Below, piece after piece: positions 24,381-32,925 of a DNA stretch of 33,615 nt. The stretch's first letter is position 1. Every line of letters starts with the position of its first letter. Below the pieces are notes generated by a model. The model saw nothing but the letters and a program-made list of their open reading frames with translations, made no database searches and was not told the DNA's origin. The position numbers and the translations under genes were made by a program. The stretch comes from Oscillospiraceae bacterium (lineage in GTDB: Bacteria > Bacillota > Clostridia > Oscillospirales > Oscillospiraceae): contig JAFQFC010000021.1 in assembly GCA_017415775.1 (NCBI GenBank), positions 1 through 33,615 on the forward strand, given 5' to 3'.

Positions 24381-27300
24381 ATGCACCGTGCCACCGGCAG
24401 GGATACCCTGCGCACCATCCGCCGCTCGCTGAGCCGGTATCTGTCCATCGCACTGATCATTGCCATCGGCGTGGCCTTTTTTGCAGGCCTCACCTCCACC
24501 GGCAGCGACATGCGCCTGACGGCGGATCAATACTATACCGACACCAACACCCAGGATATGTTTATCCTCTCCACCCTGGGCTTTGCCGAGGCAGATCTGG
24601 AAGCCATCCGTGCCGTTGACGGCGTGGAGCAGGTGATGGGCAGTTATTTTGTGGACTGCCTGACCATCTCTCCCGACAATTTCCCCACCCATGTGCTGTC
24701 CCTGCCGGACAATCCCTGGCACGGCAACGAAGCCTACCTCAATCAGCTGCGCATGCTGGACGGCCGGGCGCCCCGGGATGACAACGAGTGTGTCATCGAC
24801 CAGAACATCCGGGATAAGTTCGGCTTTGATGTGGGTGATACCCTGACGCTGCGGGCCGCCCGGGACGGCGATGACCTTACCGACACGCTGGAAAACACCG
24901 CCTTCACCGTGGTGGGCGTGGCCAACTCTCCCCTGTATATCGACATGACCAAGCGAGGTGCCACCACCATTGCCGACGGCTCGCTGGACGCCTGGCTCTA
25001 CATCCCCCACGGCAATTTCAAAACCGACTTCTACACCCAGCTCTCCATCACCTATGGGCCGGCCAGAGAATTTGCCTGCTATGATGAAGGCTATCTCCCC
25101 TCGCTGGAGCCGCTGCGTCAGGCGCTGGAGCAGATCGCCGAGGACCGTGCTCAGCCCCGCATGGAGGAGATGCGTCTCTACCTCACCGACAAGATCGCTG
25201 ACGGTCAGCAGCAGCTGGCCGATGGCCGCAAGGAGCTGGATGACGCCAAGCAGCAGCTGGCCGACGCCCAGAAGGCCATTGATGACGCCCGCGAAAAGCT
25301 GGAATCCGGCCGCAAGGAGCTGGAAAAGGGTGAGACCACCCTGCGCAACGAGATCGCCAACGGCAAGGCACAGCTGGCCTCCTCCCAGAAGGCCTACGAA
25401 AAGGGTCTTGCCCAGTATAACGACTACTACGCCCAGTACGAGGCCGGCCGCCAGGAGCTGCGGGAACAGGAACGCACCCTCGCTCAGGCCGAGCAGCAGC
25501 TTCCTCTGCTGGAGATGAGCTACAACACCCTCCACACCCGCCTGACCATGATGGAAGGGCTGGACACTTCCACCCCCACCGGCTGGGCGACCCTTCAGTA
25601 TCATGCCACCTCCATCACCCCGGACATGAACCGGTTCCCCGACGAGAACGGCAACTCCATGGGCTTCGGTGACATGATGTATGACGGCGCCCCCTACTCC
25701 ACCGCCACCCCCGAAAAGGTGGCCGCCGCCCACGCCGCCCTGACCGCCTATTTCAACGAAATGAAGGCCAAGGTGGCCGACGGCCGGGCTCAGATCGATG
25801 CTGCCAAGGTGCAGCTGGACGAAACGCAGGCACAGCTCAAGGATTTCAAGGCGCAGCTGGACGATGCACAGCGGGCGCTGGATAACGGTCAGCAGCAGCT
25901 GCAGCAGGCCCAGTCCGCCGGACGTCAGGAACTCAATGACGCCAGAGCCGAGCTGGAAAAGGGCGAAAAAGAATTTGCCGAAGGGGAGGAAGAATTCCTC
26001 CGGGAGGCCGCCGACGCCCGGGAGAAGATCGCCGAGGGTGAGGCAGAGCTGGCCCGGGGCCAGCGGCAATTGGGTGATGCGCAGCGGACACTGGCCGATC
26101 TGGAACCGGCCAAGTGGTACATCTACGACCGCAGCGAAGCCCAGCCCGGCTTTGCCGAATTCAGCGACGACGCCGACCGCATGGACAACATCTCCGCCGT
26201 GTTCCCCGTATTTTTCCTGGCGGTAGCCACGCTGGTATGCATGACCACCCTGGCCCGCATGGTGGAGGAACACCGCACCGAGATCGGTACCTTCAAGGCC
26301 CTGGGCTACAGCGACAGCCGGATCCGCCGCAAGTATATGCTCTACTCCCTCAGCGCCACGGCGCTGGGCTGTGCTGTGGGTCTGGCGGCAGGCTTCCGCA
26401 TCTTCCCCACGGTCATCATCACCGCCTACTGCATGATGTACGACCTGCCTGCACCCCTCACCCCCTTCCACATCGGGGTTGCCGCCGGCTGTGCCGCCGT
26501 GGCCCTGCTGTGCGTGGGACTTGTCACCTATTTCGTCTGCCGCGGTGTGCTGCGTCAGATGCCCGCCACCATTATGCGGCCCAAGGCCCCCGCCGCCGGT
26601 AAGCGCATCCCGCTGGAATACATCAAGCCCCTGTGGAGCCGCCTGAGCTTCAGCTATAAGGTGACCGCCCGCAACCTGTTCCGCTACGGCAAGCGGGTGT
26701 GCATGACCCTCATCGGCATCGCCGGCTGCGCCGCATTGGTGCTCACCGGCTACGGCCTGCAGGACGCCATTGACGACATCGTCCGCTGCCAGTTTGAAAA
26801 CGTATTCCATTACGACCTTCTGGCCGGTTTCAGCGTGGAAACCGAGGAAGAGCGGCAGGAGATCTACGACTTCCTGGAAAGCCACCATCTGGTGGCCGAC
26901 TGGATGCCTCAGGCTCGCCGGACCCTTCACGCTGTGGGGACAGAGAAGGACCATGAGGTGAATGTCACCGTGTCCCGGGACTACGCCCGCCTCACCGACT
27001 ATATCCAGCTGCAGAACCGGGAAAGCGGTGAGGTCATCACGCCCCAGATCGAAGGCGCCGTGGTGACGGAAAAGCTGGCCATTCTGCTGGATCTGGAAGT
27101 GGGCGGCACCGTCACCGTCCGTGACAGCGACCACAATACCTATGAACTCACCATCACCGGCATTGCCGAAAACTACGCCGACCATTTCCTTTACCTTTCC
27201 GAGGACTACTACCGTGCCATCTTCGGCGCAGCGCCGGAGTATAACAGCGTCATCCTCCACCTGACCGACGCCGAGCAAATGCAGCAGTTCAAGGTGGAGC

Positions 27301-27779
27301 TGCTGGAGGAAACGTCGGTGCAGATGGTCTCCGCCGTGGCGGATGTGCTGGAGCAGTTCACCGGCATCACCGATAATCTGGGCTACGTGGTGGCCCTCAT
27401 CATCGTGTCGGCAGGTCTGCTGGCCTTCGTGGTGCAGTATAACCTGTCCAACATCAACATCACCGAGCGCACCCGTGAGATCGCCACGCTGAAGGTGCTG
27501 GGCTTCTATGACGGCGAGGTATCGGCCTACATTTACCGTGAAAACATTCTCCTCACCATCCTCGGCACCGGCATCGGCATGGGCCTTGGCGTGATCCTGA
27601 CACGGTTCGTGGTCTCCACCGCCGAGGTGGACAGCATCATGTTCGGCCGCCACATCTACTGGCCCAGCTTTGTCATGGCCGTGGTGCTGACCTTCGCCTT
27701 CTCCGCCTTCGTCAATTTCATCATGCACTTCCGCCTGCGGAAGATCAACATGGTGGAGTCCATGAAGTCGGTGGACTGA
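24381..27779 (+). CDS. Large FtsX-type ABC permease with extracytoplasmic coiled coil
   Basis: A 1132-aa permease. Order: membrane span (about residues 18-40), an extracytoplasmic MacB-like domain (45-240), a long heptad-rich coiled coil (about 250-580, broken by a softer part near 385-465), a first FtsX domain of three spans (600-735, with HRTEIGTFKALGYS), a further span (about 773-795), a second extracytoplasmic domain (820-990), and a second FtsX domain (1000-1130, with TREIATLKVLGF). The coiled coil is Gln/Leu/Ala/Lys-rich (QQQLADGRKELDDAKQQLAD) and could reach far into the wall. AAAGGAGG precedes the ATG. Works with the ATPase just upstream. Confidence 0.9.
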   Translation: MHRATGRDTLRTIRRSLSRYLSIALIIAIGVAFFAGLTSTGSDMRLTADQYYTDTNTQDMFILSTLGFAEADLEAIRAVDGVEQVMGSYFVDCLTISPDNFPTHVLSLPDNPWHGNEAYLNQLRMLDGRAPRDDNECVIDQNIRDKFGFDVGDTLTLRAARDGDDLTDTLENTAFTVVGVANSPLYIDMTKRGATTIADGSLDAWLYIPHGNFKTDFYTQLSITYGPAREFACYDEGYLPSLEPLRQALEQIAEDRAQPRMEEMRLYLTDKIADGQQQLADGRKELDDAKQQLADAQKAIDDAREKLESGRKELEKGETTLRNEIANGKAQLASSQKAYEKGLAQYNDYYAQYEAGRQELREQERTLAQAEQQLPLLEMSYNTLHTRLTMMEGLDTSTPTGWATLQYHATSITPDMNRFPDENGNSMGFGDMMYDGAPYSTATPEKVAAAHAALTAYFNEMKAKVADGRAQIDAAKVQLDETQAQLKDFKAQLDDAQRALDNGQQQLQQAQSAGRQELNDARAELEKGEKEFAEGEEEFLREAADAREKIAEGEAELARGQRQLGDAQRTLADLEPAKWYIYDRSEAQPGFAEFSDDADRMDNISAVFPVFFLAVATLVCMTTLARMVEEHRTEIGTFKALGYSDSRIRRKYMLYSLSATALGCAVGLAAGFRIFPTVIITAYCMMYDLPAPLTPFHIGVAAGCAAVALLCVGLVTYFVCRGVLRQMPATIMRPKAPAAGKRIPLEYIKPLWSRLSFSYKVTARNLFRYGKRVCMTLIGIAGCAALVLTGYGLQDAIDDIVRCQFENVFHYDLLAGFSVETEEERQEIYDFLESHHLVADWMPQARRTLHAVGTEKDHEVNVTVSRDYARLTDYIQLQNRESGEVITPQIEGAVVTEKLAILLDLEVGGTVTVRDSDHNTYELTITGIAENYADHFLYLSEDYYRAIFGAAPEYNSVILHLTDAEQMQQFKVELLEETSVQMVSAVADVLEQFTGITDNLGYVVALIIVSAGLLAFVVQYNLSNINITERTREIATLKVLGFYDGEVSAYIYRENILLTILGTGIGMGLGVILTRFVVSTAEVDSIMFGRHIYWPSFVMAVVLTFAFSAFVNFIMHFRLRKINMVESMKSVD

Positions 27780-27796
27780 TCCCTCTTCCCAAATGC

Positions 27797-27836
27797 AAAT
27801 ACGGCACTGCCCCGCTGGCAGTGCCGTATTTTTTCA
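27797..27836 (+). terminator. Rho-independent terminator of the ABC operon
   Basis: A 15-bp perfect stem (AAATACGGCACTGCC at 27797-27811 with GGCAGTGCCGTATTT at 27817-27831), five-base loop, followed by TTT. Confidence 0.92.
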
Positions 27837-27933
27837 TGCGCCGCTCCCTCCCGGCGGTTGACCGGGCGGGCGGGACATGGTATCATACTTTCTATCATTT
27901 CCGTCATCCCATGACAGATCGTGAGGCCACCTT

Positions 27934-28809
27934 ATGAAGAAAAAGATGGATCCCCGGCTGACGCTGGTCACCGCCATGACCGTTTTCGGCACGCTGGGCC
28001 TGTTCGTCCGCAATATCCCCGTCTCCTCCGGCGAGCTGGCGCTGTACCGTGCCGTGCTGGCAGCACTGCTGCTGGCCGCCTTTTTCCTTGTCACCGGCCA
28101 GAAGATCCCCTTCGCCAAAATCAAAAAGGAAGTCCCCCTGCTGCTGGCCTCCGGCGTGGCCATGGGCATCAACTGGATCCTTCTCTTTGAAGCCTATAAG
28201 TACACCACCGTCTCCGCCGCCACATTGAGCTACTATTTCGCCCCGGTCATCGTCACCGTGGTGTGTCCCCTCCTTTTCAAAGAAAAGCTGACCGGACGGC
28301 AGATCCTCTGCTTCATCATGTCCACCGTGGGTCTGGTGCTGATCACCGGCATCGGCGATATGGGCGGCGGGCAGGACCTGATCGGCATCCTCTTCGGTCT
28401 GGGCGCCGCCGTGTTCTACGCCGCCGTGGTCCTTCTCAATAAGTTCATCAAGAACGTGGAAGGCATCCACCGCACCTTCCTGCAGTTCCTTGCCGCCATC
28501 GTGATCCTGATCCCCTACGTCCTCTCCACCAGCGGCATCACGCTGGGCAGTCTCAGCGGCAAGGGATGGATCAACCTGCTGATCGTGGGTCTTGTCCACA
28601 CCGGCGTCACCTACTGCCTGTACTTCTCCTCTCTCAAGGAGCTGCCGGGCCAGAAGGCTGCCATCCTCAGCTACATCGATCCGCTGGTGGCCGTGCTGAT
28701 CTCCGTCACCGTGCTGGGCGAATCCATGACGCTGTGGCAGGCTGTGGGCGGTTTGCTGATCCTGGGCTTCACCCTGTGGAACGAACTGGCCCCCGCCGCC
28801 AAGGAATAA
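27934..28809 (+). CDS. EamA/DMT family transporter
   Basis: A 291-aa membrane protein with ten predicted spans in two repeated EamA halves. Markers are FGTLGLFVRNIPVSSGELALYRAVLAALLLA in the first span pair, LFEAYKYTTVSAATLSYYFAPV in the first half, and YFSSLKELPGQKAAILSYIDPLVAVLI in the second. Such proteins export or import metabolites such as amino acids or nucleotide-related compounds; the substrate is unknown. It is a single-gene unit with GAGG before the ATG and a terminator right behind. Confidence 0.92.
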   Translation: MKKKMDPRLTLVTAMTVFGTLGLFVRNIPVSSGELALYRAVLAALLLAAFFLVTGQKIPFAKIKKEVPLLLASGVAMGINWILLFEAYKYTTVSAATLSYYFAPVIVTVVCPLLFKEKLTGRQILCFIMSTVGLVLITGIGDMGGGQDLIGILFGLGAAVFYAAVVLLNKFIKNVEGIHRTFLQFLAAIVILIPYVLSTSGITLGSLSGKGWINLLIVGLVHTGVTYCLYFSSLKELPGQKAAILSYIDPLVAVLISVTVLGESMTLWQAVGGLLILGFTLWNELAPAAKE

Positions 28810-28812
28810 GCA

Positions 28813-28844
28813 AAACCGCTCTCCGAATCGGAGAGCGGTTTTTA
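28813..28844 (+). terminator. Rho-independent terminator after the EamA gene
   Basis: A 13-bp perfect stem (AAACCGCTCTCCG at 28813-28825 with CGGAGAGCGGTTT at 28829-28841) with loop AAT and a TT tail. Confidence 0.9.
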
Positions 28845-28882
28845 CATTTTGTATTATTTACCGACAATATTCCGCTTTGTCA

Positions 28883-29161
28883 TCACTTTTGCATCGTCAG
28901 CCATACGGCAAGAGCCACCTGCACCAGCAGAATGGCAGGGATGCCCCAGACGAAGTACCAGTGGCGGGTCTTGTGGCGGAAGGTATACATTCCTGCCCAA
29001 GCACCCACGCTGCCGCCGATGATGGCCAGCAGGAAGAGGGTTTTCTCCGGCACACGGCGCTTGTCCTTCTTCGCCCGGCGCTTGTCGACGCCGTAGACCG
29101 TAAAGGCAAGCAGGTTGACAGCCGCCAGATAGCCCAGCAGCGCCCAGTACAGCGGCGTCAT
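28883..29161 (-). CDS. DUF1294 small membrane protein
   Basis: A 92-aa protein with the DUF1294 pattern: first span, then AFTVYGVDKRRAKKDKRRVPEKTLFLLAIIGGSVGAWAGMYTFRHKTRHWYF, and a last span. The family is widespread, often fused to cold-shock domains, and has no proven function. Its ATG shares one base with the psuG stop (TAATG), so it is the third, translationally coupled gene of the pseudouridine operon. Confidence 0.88.
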   Translation of the reverse strand: MTPLYWALLGYLAAVNLLAFTVYGVDKRRAKKDKRRVPEKTLFLLAIIGGSVGAWAGMYTFRHKTRHWYFVWGIPAILLVQVALAVWLTMQK

Positions 29162-30084
29162 TACTTGGTCAGCTCGGCCAGCTCGCAGGCAGTGGCGGCA
29201 GCCAGACGGGCATTGTTGAACACCAGCTGGATGTTGGAGTCCAGAGAGCTGCCGCCGGTGATCTCCTTGATCTTGGCCAGCAGGAAGGGCGTGGTGGCCT
29301 TACCGTGGATGCCCTGCTCCTCAGCCTCGGCAACAGCCTTCTCGATGGCGCTGTTGATGACGTCGGCATCCATGGAGTACTCCTCGGGGATGGGGTTGGT
29401 CACCAGCATGCCGCCTCGCAGGCCCAGAACCCGCTTGACATAGAAAGCCTTGGCGATCTCAGCAGGGCTGTCCATACGATAGTCCACGCCGAAGCCGCTC
29501 TTGCGGGTGTAGAAGGCGGGCAGCTCCTCGGTGCCGTAGCCCAGCACGGTGACGCCCTTGGTCTCCAGATATTCCAGGGTCAGACCCAGATCCAGAATGG
29601 ACTTGGCACCGGCGCAGACCACCATCACGGGGGTCTCGGCCAGCTCTTCCAGGTCGGCGGAGATGTCCATGGTGACCTCAGCGCCGCGGTGCACACCGCC
29701 GATACCGCCGGTGGCGAACACGCTGATACCGGCCATGGCGGCAACCATCATGGTGGTAGCAACGGTGGTGGCGCCGTCCACGCCCTTGGCCACCAGAATG
29801 GGCAGGTCACGGCGGGAAGCCTTGGTGACCTTCAGGCCTTCCTTGCCCAGATAGTCGATCTCCTCACGGCTCAGGCCGGCCTTCAAACGGCCGCCGATGA
29901 TGGCGATGGTGGCGGGCACAGCGCCGCACTCACGGATGATCTCTTCCACCTTCAGAGCGGTCTCCACGTTCTGGGGGTAGGGCATACCATGGGAAATGAT
30001 GGTGGATTCCAGCGCCACGACAGGGCGGCCTTCGTCCAGAGCTTTCTTGACTTCGGGGGCAATGTCCAGATACTTCTTCAGCAT
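29161..30084 (-). CDS. psuG: Pseudouridine-5'-phosphate glycosidase
   Basis: A 307-aa enzyme that cleaves the C-C bond of pseudouridine 5'-phosphate to uracil and ribose 5-phosphate in the cytosol. Clear marks: VVALESTIISHGMPYPQNVETA near residue 20, ATIAIIGGRLKAGLS, GATTVATTMMVAAMAGISVFATGGIGGVHRGAE (the Lys/Asp/Glu active-site area with the metal site) and the C-terminal GGSSLDSNIQLVFNNA. The ATG at 30084 is chosen because GGAGG lies eight bases before it. It follows the kinase gene, which makes its substrate. Confidence 0.95.
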   Translation of the reverse strand: MLKKYLDIAPEVKKALDEGRPVVALESTIISHGMPYPQNVETALKVEEIIRECGAVPATIAIIGGRLKAGLSREEIDYLGKEGLKVTKASRRDLPILVAKGVDGATTVATTMMVAAMAGISVFATGGIGGVHRGAEVTMDISADLEELAETPVMVVCAGAKSILDLGLTLEYLETKGVTVLGYGTEELPAFYTRKSGFGVDYRMDSPAEIAKAFYVKRVLGLRGGMLVTNPIPEEYSMDADVINSAIEKAVAEAEEQGIHGKATTPFLLAKIKEITGGSSLDSNIQLVFNNARLAAATACELAELTK

Positions 30085-30132
30085 GATGATTTCCTCCATT
30101 AGGTTAATATATTGTTTATTTTACTTATTATC

Positions 30133-31218
30133 TTATTGATTCAGCCGCAGCTGTACGGCTTCAGCACTGAGATGGCTGTTGATGGTATCAGCGCTCTCCA
30201 TGGCGATAGCGGATGCCGCCAGGCCGTACAGAGCGGTGTTCTGCAGGTCGGTGCCCTGCAGGTAAGCCCAGGCAATGGCTGCCATGAAGGCGTCGCCGCA
30301 GCCGGTGGTATTGACTATTTCACCGGGCAGGACCGGCAGCTGTACCTCGGTGCCGGTGGTGCGGTCGGCGGCGTAGACACCGTCGCCGCCCAGGGAGATA
30401 AAGACCCGGTGCATGCCGGTATCCAGCAGCTTCCTGGCCGCCAGACGCAGGCTTTCGGTATCCCGGATGGCCACGCCGGACAGAAGCTCCGCCTCAATGC
30501 GGTTGGGCTTGAGGGTGTGGATACTGCCCAGGACGCTGCGCAGCTTCTCGGCCTTGATGGTGGACACAGGGTCCACAAACAACGGCGCACGACAGTTTTC
30601 CGCCAGCCAGCGGATGCTCTCTTCGGGGATGTTGGTGTCCACCACCACGATCTGGCTGCCGTCCAGCAGCGCACGGCGGGATGCCAGCAGCTCCGGCGTG
30701 ATCTGCTTGCAGATGTCCATGTCGGACACCGCCAGCGCCATATCGCCGTTCTCGTCATTGATAAAGAGATAGGTGGAGGTGTGGCCGCCGGGGATCACCG
30801 GAGAGTGGGACAGGTCGATGCCCAGTTCGGCGCAGCTGGCGCCGATCTTCTGGGCGTACAGGTCGTCGCCCAGGGCCGTCAGCATCTTCACATCCACGCC
30901 CAGCAGGGCCATGTTATGGGCAATGTTGCGGCCCACGCCGCCAAGGCTCATGCGCACCTGGCCGGGGTTGGAGTCCCGGTCCACCAGCGGGGATGCCGAG
31001 CGGCCGCCGATGTCCATATTCACGCCGCCCACCACCGTAACGTAGGGCGCCGTGCGGACAATGTAGCCCTTGCCGGAAATGTAGCCCTTTTTCATCAGGT
31101 TGGAAATGTGCACCGCCGCACTGGAGCGGGTGATGCCGGCCTTGTCTGCCAGCTCCTGCTGGGAGATCATGGGGTTTTCCTTGATCCAATTCAGGATCTG
31201 TCGTTCACGCTGGGTCAT
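30133..31218 (-). CDS. psuK: PfkB-family carbohydrate kinase with N-terminal HTH, probable pseudouridine kinase
   Basis: A 361-aa fusion. Residues 1-55 are a winged helix-turn-helix (MTQRERQILNWIKENP, then ELADKAGITRSSAAVHISNLMKKGYI). Residues 60-355 are a PfkB kinase: VVGGVNMDIGG at the start, MSLGGVGRNIAHNMALLG, and the anion-hole/base motif NTTGCGDAFMAA near residue 300. Placed directly before psuG, it most likely phosphorylates pseudouridine. The HTH suggests it also binds DNA and controls its own operon, but this has to be tested. GAGGTGA lies before the ATG. Confidence 0.85.
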   Translation of the reverse strand: MTQRERQILNWIKENPMISQQELADKAGITRSSAAVHISNLMKKGYISGKGYIVRTAPYVTVVGGVNMDIGGRSASPLVDRDSNPGQVRMSLGGVGRNIAHNMALLGVDVKMLTALGDDLYAQKIGASCAELGIDLSHSPVIPGGHTSTYLFINDENGDMALAVSDMDICKQITPELLASRRALLDGSQIVVVDTNIPEESIRWLAENCRAPLFVDPVSTIKAEKLRSVLGSIHTLKPNRIEAELLSGVAIRDTESLRLAARKLLDTGMHRVFISLGGDGVYAADRTTGTEVQLPVLPGEIVNTTGCGDAFMAAIAWAYLQGTDLQNTALYGLAASAIAMESADTINSHLSAEAVQLRLNQ

Positions 31219-31290
31219 ACCGTCACCTCGTAAACAAAACTTTAGCGTTTAATCACATGTTTATTATAGCATGGCATATGCGCATGTCAA
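31219..31290 (-). promoter_or_regulatory. Promoter and possible operator of the pseudouridine operon
   Basis: On the minus strand TTGACA (31285-31290), 16-base spacer, TATAAT (31263-31268). Between the -10 box and the ribosome site is an inverted repeat TAAAC/GTTTA with an 11-base gap (about 31232-31252), a place where the HTH of the kinase, or another regulator, could bind and repress. Confidence 0.65.
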
Positions 31291-31321
31291 CAGGAAAATG
31301 ACAGCAAATCGATATTCTAAC

Positions 31322-31353
31322 GAAAAAAGCACGCCCGCAGGCGTGCTTTTTTC
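31322..31353 (-). terminator. Terminator after the anti-sigma gene
   Basis: A 14-bp perfect stem (GAAAAAAGCACGCC at 31322-31335 with GGCGTGCTTTTTTC at 31340-31353) and loop CGCA; on the minus strand it ends in a TTTTTT tract, 11 bases after the stop at 31365. Confidence 0.92.
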
Positions 31354-31364
31354 GTATGTGTTTC

Positions 31365-32171
31365 TTACGCCAACGGTCCGGTGTAAAGGGCAAATACTTC
31401 AAATCCCTCATGGTGTTGCTCCAGTTTTCCCGGCTCCTTATAGGTGTGACTGTAAGTCTCCTTCAGCAGCAGCTCCGGACGATCGGGGTGAACCCAGACA
31501 ACGGCCTTGATGTTACCCGCCAGAGCGCCATTGGGAATCGTGTCCGGCCCGGTATACTCCACCTCACCCAGACAGACAAAGCCTTCCGGTGCTGCGCCCT
31601 CAAAGGCAAGATCAAACTCCGCTTCCAGCGCATCATACAGCGCCTGTTCCACATCGGCCTCTTCACTGTGCCAGATGTTTGTAGTCATCATACCGATGTA
31701 AAGCCGCCCCTCATAACAGATCATCTCGGCATTGCGCAGCCGTGCATCCACAAAACGGACATAGGCCATTTTTGGCGGCTGATAGCTGTTGTTGCTGTAG
31801 ACCGTGCAGTACACATAGACCCACAGGGATTCCTCCGGGTTGGTGTAGAACGACCGCTCCCCCTGTTCCCCATACATCATGGTTCCGGCAAAGCTGTACC
31901 CTTCCGGCAGCTCGGAAAGCACCGTGCTGTACCGTTCGCTGCCAGACTGCAGGTACTTTACGCCGTTGTATTCCAAAGCGGCCGGACCAGCCTGTGCCGG
32001 CATCTTCTCGGACAGTTCCAACGCCAGCACCGCACCCACCACAAGGACAAGGCAAGCCGCCAGAGCAGCCCATTTGGCCCACGGGCTTTTCCGCCTCTTT
32101 TCTTCCCCGGCATCACGGATATAGTTCTCCTCTGCGCCGCCGATGGCGTCGAACAACTGCTCTTTCGTCAC
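31365..32171 (-). CDS. Probable membrane-bound anti-sigma factor
   Basis: About 268 aa. A short N-terminal cytoplasmic part (TKEQLFDAIGGAEENYIRDAGEEKRRKSP) is followed by a single membrane span (WAALAACLVLVVGAVLALEL) and an extracytoplasmic domain of about 200 residues rich in Tyr and Glu. This one-span layout and the place after a sigma gene are typical of Clostridial anti-sigma factors. GTG 32171 is the start: it overlaps the sigma stop (GTGA, four bases), and AGGGG lies nine bases before it. No zinc-binding ZAS motif is visible, so it belongs to another class. Confidence 0.7.
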   Translation of the reverse strand: MTKEQLFDAIGGAEENYIRDAGEEKRRKSPWAKWAALAACLVLVVGAVLALELSEKMPAQAGPAALEYNGVKYLQSGSERYSTVLSELPEGYSFAGTMMYGEQGERSFYTNPEESLWVYVYCTVYSNNSYQPPKMAYVRFVDARLRNAEMICYEGRLYIGMMTTNIWHSEEADVEQALYDALEAEFDLAFEGAAPEGFVCLGEVEYTGPDTIPNGALAGNIKAVVWVHPDRPELLLKETYSHTYKEPGKLEQHHEGFEVFALYTGPLA

Positions 32172-32728
32172 AGCGCAAATCCCCTTTCCGTAAGATGCTG
32201 CTGCAGATCGCGGCGCAAGCGGTGCAGTGCCATAGAAACGGTAGTCTCCTTCATGCCCCACCGGGCAGCAATGTCGCCCACGCTGTGGGCATACCAGTAA
32301 CGCTGCAGAAAGAGGTTCCGCTTTTTGACGTCAAGAGCCTGCAGAAAGGCATTGATCTCCCGGACCAGCTCCCGCCGTTCCAGCTCACCCTGCACATCCT
32401 CGCTGCCGGAGACCACCTCTGCCAGCTCGTCCAATACCAGTTCTATTTCCCCACCACCACGCTTCTCCGCCCGATTGCGGGCATAGCGGTTGAAGGCCAG
32501 ATTGCGGGTCAGCTTGCCCAGAAAAGCGCTGAGAATGGAGGGACGATGGGGCGGCATGGCGTTCCAGGCCGCCAACCACGTGTCGTTGACGCACTCCTCC
32601 GTGTCCCGGACGCTGTGCAGGATACGATCGGCGATGGCGGTGCAGTACGGGCCATATTTCTCCTCCGTAACAGTGATAGCCCCCTCCTGCCGCTGCCAGT
32701 ACAATTCGATGATCTTTTCGTCTTCCAT
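32168..32728 (-). CDS. RNA polymerase sigma factor, ECF-like sigma-70 family
   Basis: A 186-aa sigma factor. Region 2 is ILHSVRDTEECVNDTWLAAWNAMPPHRPSILSAFLGKLTRNLAFNRYA; region 4 is FLQRYWYAHSVGDIAARWGMKETTVSMALHRLRRDLQQHL, a helix-turn-helix that reads the -35 element. An acidic linker (GGGEIELVLDELAEVVSGSEDVQGE) joins them. ATG 32728 has AAGGAGGTG six bases upstream; an earlier in-frame codon at 32752 lies before that site. It is coupled with its probable anti-sigma gene. The signal it answers is unknown; envelope stress is common for such pairs. Confidence 0.92.
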   Translation of the reverse strand: MEDEKIIELYWQRQEGAITVTEEKYGPYCTAIADRILHSVRDTEECVNDTWLAAWNAMPPHRPSILSAFLGKLTRNLAFNRYARNRAEKRGGGEIELVLDELAEVVSGSEDVQGELERRELVREINAFLQALDVKKRNLFLQRYWYAHSVGDIAARWGMKETTVSMALHRLRRDLQQHLTERGFAL

Positions 32729-32831
32729 GGACTTCACCTCCTTACCTATCAAGACAGATTCCGTTCCAAAATCTCACGTCGGTTTTTGCTTTATTTTATC
32801 ACAACAATTTGCCTTTCCGCAAGATTCCCCC

Positions 32832-32860
32832 TTGTAAAGTGGAAGAAAAAGGGTTATAAT
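32832..32860 (+). promoter_or_regulatory. Promoter of asnS
   Basis: TTGTAA (32832-32837), 17-base spacer, TATAAT (32855-32860). A second TATAAT (32873-32878) and a small hairpin TTACTGC/GCAGTAA (32881-32899) follow in the leader. The leader is too short for a T-box riboswitch. Confidence 0.7.
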
Positions 32861-32925
32861 ACGTCGTTAGTGTATAATGGTTACTGCTATGGGCAGTAAA
32901 ATATGAGAAACAACAGGTGAAAGAT

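Noticed and set aside
24354-27728. A minus-strand open frame of over 1100 codons opposite the FtsX permease
   Set aside because: It mirrors the permease, is His/Gly-rich and has no recognisable domain.
32753-32925. T-box riboswitch upstream of asnS
   Set aside because: The leader from the promoter to the start codon is only about 60 bases and has no T-box core sequence or antiterminator.
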